From positions 22,897,202 to 22,961,201 of the forward strand of contig NC_092653.1 of NCBI RefSeq assembly GCF_032118995.1: DNA of 64,000 bases, read 5' to 3'. Shown in pieces: positions 1 through 10,184 of this stretch (position 1 is its first letter; every line of letters begins with the position of its first letter). The position numbers and the translations under genes are program-made. A model generated the notes under the pieces. The model ran no database searches. It saw only the letters and a program-made list of their open reading frames with translations, and was not told the DNA's origin. This stretch comes from Asterias amurensis (Eukaryota; Echinodermata; Asteroidea; Forcipulatida; Asteriidae).

Positions 1-1737
1 GTTGCGTCCGGGCCCGCTTAAGGGCCCTGGAAGCTCTTCATAGATGCTCTGTCGTTCAATCAGTTACACAATTTGAAACATGTCCCTTTGGACCGTGCTG
101 GAATAATAGTAGTGTAACATGCATAATGATTAACCATACAATGACGTGCATAAGGCGAAGTTGAGTAAATTGGAAAAACCAGATGTAGTTTTCCGGCATG
201 GCTGAGGGCCCAAAAGTTTTCAGGTCCCATTGATGCTCTGTCGTGCAATCTGATCCACTATTTGGCACTTGTTTGTTTTGTTGGGGATGTATAATATATG
301 AATATATAACTTTGTTATGTATATATAACTTATAACTAAATTGCATCCATAAAGTGCTTTAACACTGTTTCAAAGCGCTGTACAGTCAAATACATTATAA
401 AAGAAAAACATAAGAATGGGGTCGAATAAGATTTTAATGCATGTTGAGTACCGGTATTCAGTATTAGTGCTTGACATCAGTGTATACCCTCTAAAAACTG
501 ATGGGTCAAATAAACTTCCGGGTCCCGTTTGGGCCTGACCGATTTCGGGTCAGTATGATCCGGGATCAGGGTCAAGAAGTGTTTAAAACTGGATGACAGT
601 AATGTTTCTCAAGGCTTTTCCCCTGGCATCAATCGGTAAAACCAATTAACTGCCCAGTCATTGTTAGTATTTTGACATTATGCATAAAAGCTAAGTAAAT
701 TCATCGTTAATTTCATCATCATTTTAAAAGATGCACTTTGAAGAGGTCATGATCGATAACGATTTCCATAAACTAGAACAGTACGCGTACCAATGTTGAG
801 CACTAGCACAACGATAATATGTGAGAGTTCACCTACTGCATGTTACAGTGGATTGCTTTGGGCGGCTCTCGTCATTGGTTACCGGTAAATTTATGACGAT
901 TATTTTGTATAATTAGGATAAAAACAAAATTTGTGAAAGGCTTTGGTACATCATCAGTAATTTTCCCATCACGGTTGACTGCTTGTAAAAATGTTAATTT
1001 TGTTATGCAAGTTTGCCCCAAACAAGGCTAAAATCCACTCTAGGTAAGGGGCTGCAAGAAGAAAATGATTGAAAATGAAAATAACTCAGGAGAGCTGGAG
1101 GCAGGAATTGATATATTTCTCTAAAATAGTCCAGATCATAGGGTGGGGGAAACACCAGGCAAGGATTTCCAATAAGATGCAGTACGTAACGATTGAATGT
1201 AATGTTCTTTCAGCCGACACGACATGGCAATTGTTCATTATGATAATTGTGATGCCAAGTAAAGGCTTTTAAATAGTTGTTGGTTGGCTAATTTCCAAGG
1301 TTGATCCGTCAATGAGTTATTTGTTTGTCTAAGTTGTTGGTTTATTTATGAGGGGCTTTATTCGCTACTGAGCTGTGTGTTGCACACAGTGAGGTCCCAG
1401 CTAATGGTGTTTTTTGCATTAAACAATTTTTTTCTCCAAAATTTATTTACTCATTTAATTGCGTTCTTTGTTAGGAATTCGTTAAGTTCTTTTGACTTTG
1501 AAATAACTTTTGTTTGTATCATGAAGAAAAGGTTAATTTAAAGCTGGATTTGTTTTTTCAGTTTTATTTTTTATTTTTACATTTACAGCTTACAATATTG
1601 TCATTATAGTAAAAAATTACTATCGGGACATGTCTTCAAAGCAACAAATTCTTCTTTAACATTTTCCCCTCCAAATTGCGAATCCCAAACTGGTGTGATG
1701 CTTTGTTAACATACAAACACTACGTTGTCTAGTTTAC
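1..1737. other. Left flank without recognisable gene
   Basis: No coding exon was recognised here on either strand. Gene A, transcribed leftward, would be expected to continue through this stretch as intron, but no FBG or discoidin exon like those of genes B and C is present. A phrase beginning ATGCTCTGTCG occurs twice (44-61 and 233-250), about 190 bp apart, suggesting a small repeat-derived element at the extreme left. Confidence 0.5.
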
Positions 1738-4583
1738 CTTTTGACTTGATAGTAGTCATCGTGCTTTCATCATGACAATCGAAATAGTCATGAATCTCCT
1801 CTACGTCATCAGTGAACAGCGGTTGATCGGTGTAGTAGGGCTCATACGGTCTCTTGGGTGCCCTTCGATTGACTCCCCCTGGTAGTATAACGGTACATGA
1901 GCATCGTTCTTGTTGGGTGAGAGGCATCACCCAGCGGAGTTTGCCTTCATGGTCAGGCTCTTGTTCAAAATAACACTTCTTCTTCGCTGTGACTGAGTGA
2001 AATAAAGAATATAGAAATTCTCGAAAAAGTAGGCCTAAGTTTCTTTGAAACTGATGCATTACTAACTAGCATTCTCTTGTTGTGCTTGAAAAAAAGTAAG
2101 AAAGTGTCACAAACAAAACAATACTAGATAGAAAACCAGCCACTTTGAGAGGAAACCAAATGTAATGTCGTAATATTGAAGTGAAAAACACCCTTATAAA
2201 AAAACATCAGTGCAAAATTATATTGGTATCTTTATTAAAAATTGAAGAAGGAAACAAGGACACGACGTCATTCAAAATGGATATAACCTGACCTTAATGG
2301 TACCTTAGGTCAGACGTACGGGCATATACAACACACCAGTTACGTGATAGGCCTTGCCTTATGTTTTGTATTAAAAGGCCAGTAAACACAAGCCTGGTTG
2401 CCTATTGTTGGGAATTAGACACGGGCAAACTGAAGCAGAAAATTTCATTAGCGATTTTGAATAGGTGCAGAAGCGACGGTTAGCTAAAAATAACACCTTA
2501 TGAATTAGTATGCTGGCCAAATATACATAATGCTGCTAGCAGAAAATTCTGCTTTGAAAATGTCTTTGCTAAGTAAGAAATAAAGGAGGTACCAATTGCA
2601 GCAATGGAAAATGTACGGTATTCTGGCTGGTAACATAATCTTTTGCTAAGCATGAGGTTTCTGCGTTCAACAAGTTTTAACTGAAGGCCAATTAACACCA
2701 GCCTGGTTGCCTATTGTTAAGAATTAGACACGGGGAAACTGAAACAGAACATCTCATTAGCGATTTTGAATAGGTGCAGAAGCGAAGGGTAGCTAAACAT
2801 AACGCTTAATTAGATCCCAAAATTAAAATTTTCCATACTAATTGTCTGTTCTCGTGTTTATAGACCTACGTTGTAAAATAGTTATTAAATAAAGGTAGGA
2901 TCCCGATAGCTTTGTTCCGTTTTCAACAGACGGCTGGTTAGAAATAAAAACTTGTATTAGTAGCTTCCAATTAAGATTATGCTGCTCTGATGATATCTTG
3001 AAGTTTTCACATTTCTTGTGTCTGAATTGTAGTAAGGGGTGGTAGTGTAACTACTAATTAAAAGGGTAAACAAATTAAATTTGTAAAACGAAAACAACTG
3101 TGTTGAATTTACTTTAGTATCATAATAAATGTATAGTTGAAGGAACACAACGCGTTTGGATTTGGCGCTTTTGCTAGAAAAGCGTTTAGAACATGGTTGG
3201 ATTTTTTCTCTTTTTAATAACAAAATGGTTCGTTCAAATATACGGCAGCTTCCGATAGTACAAAGCATTGTACAGACGCTTCATTTCAAAGTAACTTGGT
3301 TATGTACAAAGATATTAGTTTTTATGTCCTTAAAGCCGTTATACACTTTCGGTAAACAGTTTTGTTCAAGTCCCACACTTCGTGTATCACAACTTATATA
3401 TAAAATAACAATCCTGTGGAAATTTAGGCTCAATCGGACATCGGAGTCGGGAGAAAATAACGGGAAAACCCACTCCTGTTTTCGCGCGTTTCGCCGTGTC
3501 ATGACATGTGTTTATAACAAATCCGTAATTCTCGTTAACGAGAATTTATATTGTTTAACCGTTTTCTCAAAAAGTAAAGCATTTCATGGACTAATATTTC
3601 AAGAGAAGTCTTTCACCATTACCTTCTGTAAACCCTGTAAATTATTTGTAAATCTGTGAACTTTTTTTTTTTTTCTGTACCGAAAGGGTCCAATGGCTTT
3701 AAATTTGAATATTATCATTTGGGTGTTACTGAAATCAGTAACGCTTCCCAGATTGCGTATCCCTAATGGTTTTGTATTCTTCCTGCGTGGACATAATTCG
3801 CTCCGGATTTTCGGCGACATCTCAAAAACGAGACCACCTTTTTAAATGATCACATATAGATCACACGTTTTATACATCTACATTTATTTATGATTAAAAC
3901 AATCGAGCGATTCTATATTAATACAAAAAACTCACTTTGATGCCTATACTGCCTGTTGCTCGGCCCTTATCCTTTTATTGATGACGTCATGACTAATATT
4001 TTAACCACATTGCTTACTTTTGTTACTGAGTTTTTGTGAAAGACATCTTTTTCTCACTAAAATATTTGAATTGAATTCGACATCTCAGCTTTCTCAAGGC
4101 ATCTGTAAGCACGCAACGTGTGTGACAATGGTGTTTTTTTCTTCCATTATTCTCTCGCAACTTTGACGACCAAATATTGAGTCAAAATTTTAAAGGTTTA
4201 TATTGTATGCATAGTATTTAGATACACCAAGAGAGATTACTGGTCTTTGAAAGTTACCAAAAGTGTCCAGTGCACTGGACAAAGGCACCGCAGGGCCTTT
4301 AAAAAATGTCCTCAAATTTTCCTATCTGCCGGCCTCGTTTACAGCCTAACAGTGCTACTGCATACAAGTTCATGATATATTTTTTCTCACATTTGTGATG
4401 CACGCATTTTCCAAATTCATCCACCCGCATTCCAACACATCGGTTGAGCATATAAGTTTGGAAATTGCACATTTCTATGTTAGATCATTTGCAATTACCA
4501 TGATATGTAATGGCTTTAAAGTTAATGTTCTTACCTGCATGAATAATTATGAGCATCAGCAAGACGGTTCGCAGAAAGTCCAT
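1738..4583 (-). CDS. Gene A: 5' part of a secreted fibrinogen-related gene (two exons)
   Basis: Exon 1 is 4583-4535 and encodes a signal peptide (MDFLRTVLLMLIIIHA) ending in phase 1 at a GTAAGAAC donor. Exon 2 is 1986-1738, preceded by an acceptor CAG and ended by GTAAACT, also phase 1 to phase 1. It encodes the same N-terminal module as genes B and C: four cysteines in the pattern CYFEQEP, RWVMP, ERCSC, then DYFDC. The ATG was chosen because it starts a hydrophobic leader and lies about 115 bp after a TATA box. The later exons, by analogy FBG and discoidin, are not in the first 1.7 kb and must lie beyond the left edge or be absent. Function is inferred from the paralogues: a secreted, lectin-like recognition protein. 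The N-terminal module itself is not a domain I can name. Confidence 0.7.
2416..2806. repeat. Tandem repeat, about 308 bp period (one full, one partial unit)
   Basis: The phrase ACACGGGCAAACTGA begins a unit near 2418, and a close variant (ACACGGGGAAACTGA) begins again near 2726. Both units share the segments around GCGATTTTGAATAGGTGCAG and the following GTTAGCTAAA-like text. The paralogous block at 18.2 kb carries two full units and one partial, so the copy number changed after duplication. Confidence 0.75.
3334..3698. mobile_element. TTAA-flanked MITE (365 bp), present in block X only
   Basis: The element begins AGCCGTTATACACTTTCGG and ends in an imperfect inverted copy (CCGAAAGGGTCCAATGGCT). 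It is bounded by TTAA at 3330-3333 and 3699-3702. The paralogous block at about 19772 reads straight through GTCCTTAAATTTG with a single TTAA, which is the empty site. TTAA target duplications and purine-first ends fit the Kolobok or piggyBac-like superfamilies; I favour Kolobok. It is non-autonomous, with no transposase frame. Confidence 0.8.
4085..4295. mobile_element. Older one-armed remnant of the AGGCAGTGGACAC MITE family
   Basis: This stretch matches one arm of the complete elements at 18.9, 31.8 and 54.4 kb: the segment with GCACGCAACGTGTGTGAC, then CTCGCAACTTTGACGA, then ATACACCAAGAGAGA and TACTGGTCTTTGAAAG, ending near AAAGTGTCCAGTGC. The same remnant stands at about 20160-20345 in the duplicate block, so it was inserted before the block duplicated. 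Confidence 0.6.
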
Positions 4584-4698
4584 GGCGTGTAGGGTACGAG
4601 TGTCTTTCATCCAGCGGTACTGATTATAAATAAACGCTGGTCATAATAGGCAGCCTATGCCTATCACAACTGCCACGCGTATTTCTCTTTTCAACTGC

Positions 4699-4705
4699 TT
4701 ATATA
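4699..4705 (-). promoter_or_regulatory. TATA box of gene A
   Basis: On the minus strand TTTTTTATATAAGC lies about 115 bp before the gene A start codon. That leaves room for a transcription start near 4670 and a short 5' leader. The same box at the same distance is kept at 20768-20774 in the duplicated copy. Confidence 0.55.
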
Positions 4706-5745
4706 AAAAAAATTGAAGGCCAATCAAAACAAGCCTGATGTCTATTGGTGAGAATAAAGGAGAAAAAAAACCAGCAAAATATAGAGCAGGAAATTTCATT
4801 AGCGCCTGCTTGGGAATTGCAGAGGTTACTTAATTGTTCAGTAGGTGCAGACACAATGGTTACTGCCTGATAGCTGAATAATAACGTTCGATTGGTTTCT
4901 AAACTATGGTTTACGCATAAATGGTGATTTTTCTTTTCGAGTTCTTTACTTATGATCAAGACAGTGCACAGATATGAAACAATATAGCGTTCCTTTTCTT
5001 TTAACGATAACAAAAAGACGAGCTCGAGATTGAGCTATAGGTAATATATAACCATGTTTATATATTCTATAGTGGTATTAATCTCGAACACTTCTCACAT
5101 ATATTATGACTATAAGACACTTTTATTGTTGACTTTGATAATTAATTGTACTGAATTACCTTATGACAACGTTGTTGTTTGTTTAGATGTGGCCAAATAA
5201 TAAGAGCAACTTACAACAATTGATTCAAGTTTTATTATATACATGTACACGTGTAATTCTGTTATTGTGTAAACTTTTATAGAATTGGTAATACAATAAC
5301 TGTATAAGTCGATTTTTTGATGCAGCGTACAGGTGCAGTGAATCGCAAATTGATCATTATGGTATACGCAGTGAAATCAAGAGTTTGACTGGCTCTACGC
5401 GATGTGTGCAATATTAAATAATAATTATGATAATTAATTAACAACTAACTAACAGAAATGGGATACCATAACAATAACGCCACATACAACATTTTTGCAC
5501 CCGAGTGACCCGATCCTTTTGGTCAATACCAACGTAGGCCTATATTTTGAATCAACATTTTATCTTACTAAATACAAATTACGTGCACTTCAAATTTAAA
5601 AAGTAAACTAACCATCTGTGTGAACTTCTAAAATAAGGGATTATAGTGTGTTATACTCAGCTACTAGACGAATAATATTTTGTATTATTCCAAAGATACA
5701 TAACTCAGCTATTCAAGTTAGAGTACAAGTAGCATTCCGTCCATT

Positions 5746-8700
5746 TTAATTGCGACGCATTTTCATTTCTGTCTTAACGATCTGTCGTCCCGGCCAAATG
5801 GACGACCGAATACCGCGATACTCGGTACCCGAAGCATCCACTCGATGCGAATATTCGCCGTTCAGGTTCGATTGTAGGGCGCAGTCATTAAACCACCAAC
5901 CTGCTTTGACGAGACCTGTAAGGTTTTTAACGTCGTTGTTGTCATTGTTGTTGTCATATGTTGAGAAATGACGGCCATTCAACGACTCAAAATAGCTAAC
6001 TGAAAAAAGAAAAGGAGGGAAAAGTAAAGAAAGTAAAAAATGTGTTGATATTCATCAGTTTCAGATTCATTTAAAAGTCATTCACGATAATTTGACCAAA
6101 CCAATCTAAATGGTATCCATGCAGGGAATTGGATTTTGAAAAGGTTTCTCTGTTTAGCAGAGAAAAAAAAAATCGTAATGCGCGGCCCTATTATGTACTT
6201 AATTAAAAAACTGATATTGTACAAATCGTGAAAACAAACTTATGTATAGCACATTACCTTTGCAACCAATGAGCTCAATCCGCATTGCCGGCCATTTGTT
6301 GTACGCTATCGGTCTGATGCGAATGTACCGTGCTTGAACAGGCTCGTTGAACATGCTGGTAACGGGGGTGAAACTGTCGGTGTTGCCATGGAATTTCTGT
6401 TAAGAAAGTGAGCGGTGGTAACACTCAGTCATGGCACATTCTTCACTGTTTATGCCCTGCAGAGCCAAAGCCCTTGGATATCCTTAACTAGACCGTATAG
6501 GATAGGGATCTGGTCACAAAGTTGTGTAATTATTGTGTTTATAGGGTGAAATGTCACTGCTTTTTGTACAAAATTGTACTGATTTGCCGACCACTCTCAT
6601 GCTGAGAAAACCGGTTGTGAGGATTCTCACTTCCTTTCCCGCCAATACAGCCTGTTCTTTAAAGCTTACCGTTAAGGGTCTATGTAACTTTTGTGGGACA
6701 AAAAAAAAACAATGTCAACAGATTTACACAAATTTTACACGGTTTGAAGATAATGATAGTAGAAAGCTTCCCTGAAAATATTAAATGCTGAGGTGCTGTA
6801 ATTTTCTCAAAAAATACAGCACCTCATTAAGTAATAGTTGAAGGGAAGCTTTCCACTATCATTATCTTCAAACCCTGTAAGTTTATGGTAAATCTATGGA
6901 CATTTTGGAAAAGTACCCAAATCCTTTAAGGCTTGTAATTTTTTGTTGATTTACCAACAACTTACAACCCGAGACAAATGCAATGATCACGACCAAATAA
7001 TTTAAAACAAAAAGGAAAGAAAAGTGAGATGCTCGGCCAACACGAGTCAAACTTAGCCGGCATCGCTGAATGAAATCTGTTTTCTGACTTTTGTGTTGGT
7101 TTTTCAAAACACGGTTAGAAAATAATTATTGACAAATTATTGCTTAATAACAGTACAGTTAAAAAATATCAAATAAATTAATTGAACAGCACAACAATTG
7201 GATAATTTGGAAAGCTAGGTGACAGCAAACTAATACCAGGTAAACTGTTATTGTGGGTCTGAGCATTACCGGACACCTGGTCACATTACCGAGAATAATA
7301 CATTCACCTGGTCAGTCTGCTGCCACCTAGCGTTCAATAAGTGCCCAATTGGAATTTAAAAAAATATTTGTTTTATTTAGTGTATTGGTCTTACTTGAGC
7401 AAGATCCTGGGATGGCCCACCACCAACGTAGTGCCACTTAAGCTGGTCGCAGCCGTACTGCACCTTGAATACTGTCACCCATCCAGTAGATCCTGAGGAA
7501 CAAAAGCCCCCCTGTGTAATGACACCTACAACCTGTGTTTGTTGATTCAGTTCCTTCAGATCGACCTGAAACCAAGGTGCATGCATGTCGTCAGTTTGAG
7601 GGCACCAACAACCTCCAGCGTGTAGCCGTCCCTTTTCATCCTGTCCATAATCATCCGGACCCCGGGTTACAGACCACCAATCACTCGATGCCATGATGCT
7701 AGAGTCAGGGATTGACCCGTCTTCCATTCCAAGTAGTTGTCCACAGCGACCATTACCTGAACAACAAAGTATGAGTGGCATTTGTTTTAATAATTTGGTA
7801 TGTTGCTTTCAAAGTTCAATTTTGGCACGCACATTGTGAAACGGTTTATGCAACTAAACACAAACGGCGCGGTTTAATTTAGTTAGCAGTCCCATGGATA
7901 TTATGAAAACATCTACGAGATTGGCGTTGCGTCTTTCTTTCTTCATTCAATGTTGAAAAATCTGATCTCATTGCATTTGGCCTATTCAGTACAGTTTCAG
8001 AAAGCCTACCACTTATAACCCAAGGGCTGCCAATGCTGATGGTGTACTTGTCTTCTGTGATGCGGAAGGGCGATGCGGTCAGAGTTGTTTGCAAACCATT
8101 TACATCAGTGGGTTCCACAATGACCTCCCAAATAGATCCATCATCTACATTGGTCAACAGACGGAGCGCTTCATTTCCAAGCCAGAACTCACCGCTGAGG
8201 TTCCCAAAGCCTACTTTGTATTCGAGCCAGTTTCGAATGAAGTTCATAGACCCATCCTGGCGTCTTTGAAAAACCTTGAAATAAAACCAACAGAGGGCGG
8301 CATATATGTAATACATCAGCGATATCTTACCCAAGATGGAAGCGTCATAATATGATCAAATAGAACCATGTGTAAACATTATGATCAATAGAACCACGTG
8401 TAAAAGAAACAGGAAGATCTCAATCGTGAAAAAAGTAACTATTATACCAAACATTGCAGTTTGACAACTGGCGATGCTTATCTGAATTTACCTGTCTATA
8501 CCAAGAGATGAACTAACTGATAGAAACCTCACAGTCTTCTAAATGTACAGATTTTATTTCACCATTTCAGAGGCAGACCCATGAATATTGCACGGGTTGG
8601 TTTAGGTGTGTCAAATAATGCTTTAACTAAACGACAGACACGGCTCGTATGTACGAGTCAATGGAGAATTCCCTTGAGACAGCGGACCAGCCTATGTTGT

Positions 8701-10184
8701 AAAAAATCCAGCGGTTAAACGACCCTGCCTTGTACTTGTGGGACTCGTTTTACTTACGTTATTTTATGTTATAGCAAACGTTTTTTATCGCTTAAAGTAC
8801 CCAATCCAATGAAATTATGTCCCTTTTATAAGCTTTAATTTCAATAAACGTTTCCTGAAATCAGTAAAACTCCTGAGAAATCACATTCCTGTATTTTAGG
8901 AAATACCCATGTCGAGTTGACAACTTACCAACCAGCCTTCACCATTGTCCATATCACAGTAGACTTCTTTACTGTCTCCATTACTCCAAAGTATAGCGGT
9001 GTATACTCCACTACTAGTACTTCCAGAATCATACCAGGCCTGACAGTCTGCATGTTGATAACAAATTAAAGAAGCACGTTTGTGTTTTTGCTAGAATTCC
9101 GTTGACTTTAACGGTGTCTTAAACTACTTGGTCAATGACTGTGTTTGTGGTTTTTGTCTACCTGACAGTCAAATTCAGTGTCGCCTGAAATAGCTAGCCC
9201 CCTATTGTGGATTATCCCCTACCTTATTAACCTTCGATCACGAGTCGAAGCGTACAATAGTCAATGTACGGGGGTAGATTTGCATGGCTGATGCTGATAA
9301 CAACCGCGATCTCAGTTTGAATAAGGTCTTACCGTTTCCTTGATTTCACATCAAAATTCAGCAAGCACCTCACATTTAAAAGAAAAACAATACAAACGAG
9401 ACGATGTCGTGTACTCGTCCGAACCAGCGAATTCGGCTAAGCTACGAGATCAGCACGTCCGCCAGTGCCGAAGAATACTAGGCAGACGCGCGCGATCCAG
9501 CCGAGCTCTAGCCGAAGTCATGTTTGTATGCACAACAGAGTTAAGTAAAGAACCAACTCGACCATATATTTAAAAATTTAAAACGTTACCCGTGGTCTTT
9601 ATTGCAGTCGCTAGAGTACTTTCCTCATAAAGGCACCCGAAATAGTTGCGAACCACCTCGACGTCATGAGTGAACAGCGGCTGATCGGTGTAGTTGGGTC
9701 TATACGGTCTCTCGGATGTCATTGTGTTTACTCCCCCTGGTAATAGAACGGTACAGGAGCAGCGTTCTTTATGGGTAGTGCCCGGCATCACCCATCGAAA
9801 TTTGCCTTCATGGTCTGGCTCTTGCTCAAAATAACATTTCTTTGCTGTGACTGGAAACAGGTACAAACATTGAACTGAATAAAAGAATGTTATAGGTCAA
9901 TTGTAAACAAAGTGTAGGCTCGCATAATGGTTAGAAAATAACTTTTGCAGCAACGAACACTACCATTTCACTCAAGTGGCACGAATAAATAGCCTTTCTG
10001 AGCGAAAAAGCAGTCGGACGCGTTTAATTTAACTTTTAAATTCAATTCCAATTATGGAAAATAAAACTTTTTTGCAGAAACAGCAACACCAAACAACAAA
10101 CATAATAATATTTCATGTCTATGAGATGCTTCTCTTACCTGCTTGAAAAAGGACCAAGAACACGACGGAACAGAGGATATCCAT
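5746..10184 (-). CDS. Gene B: secreted FBG protein with nested F5/8C (discoidin) domain
   Basis: Seven exons fit with consistent phases: 10184-10139, 9850-9590, 9047-8929, 8274-8010, 7756-7395, 6396-6258 and 5999-5746, giving 481 residues and a TAA stop. In order they encode a signal peptide ([15 protein letters not shown]); a four-cysteine module (residues about 16-102); FBG first half (about 103-230; DCQAWYDSG, then [12 protein letters not shown] and NEALRLL); F5/8C domain (about 231-397; [36 protein letters not shown]); then FBG second half (about 398-481; HFSTYDN, GWWFNDC, SNLNG, EMKMRRN). The FBG second half reads NLTG where gene C has NCAG, so WWFNDC lacks its usual disulfide partner. 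The product is expected to be secreted and to bind glycans or cell surfaces, as FBG and discoidin proteins do; that role is inferred. Confidence 0.88.
6676..6925. mobile_element. TTAA-flanked palindromic MITE in gene B intron 5
   Basis: The element lies between TTAA at 6672-6675 and TTAA at 6926-6929. Its arms pair over most of their length: the text around GAAGATAATGATAGT returns reversed as ACTATCATTATCTTC, and TGAGGTGCTGTA returns as TACAGCACCTCA around a short AT loop. The right end (ACCCTGTAAGTTTATGG onward) resembles the right end of the element at 3334-3698, so both belong to one family. Confidence 0.7.

Larger units (their letters stand above)
2416..5514. repeat. Block X: promoter-proximal segment of gene A, duplicated at 18.2-21.5 kb
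   Basis: Nearly every stretch of this block can be followed in the same order and orientation at 18167-21521. It carries the gene A first exon, its TATA box and about 900 bp upstream. Differences visible by eye are a different number of the roughly 308 bp tandem units at the left end, one TTAA-flanked insertion on each side that the other lacks, a deletion near 20.84 kb, and scattered base changes. The block ends abruptly at the word GAGTGACCCGAT in both places. Confidence 0.85.

Noticed and set aside
3156-3659. 167-codon plus-strand frame in block X
   Set aside because: It runs into the TTAA-flanked MITE and is not kept in the duplicate block at 19.6 kb. There is no domain.
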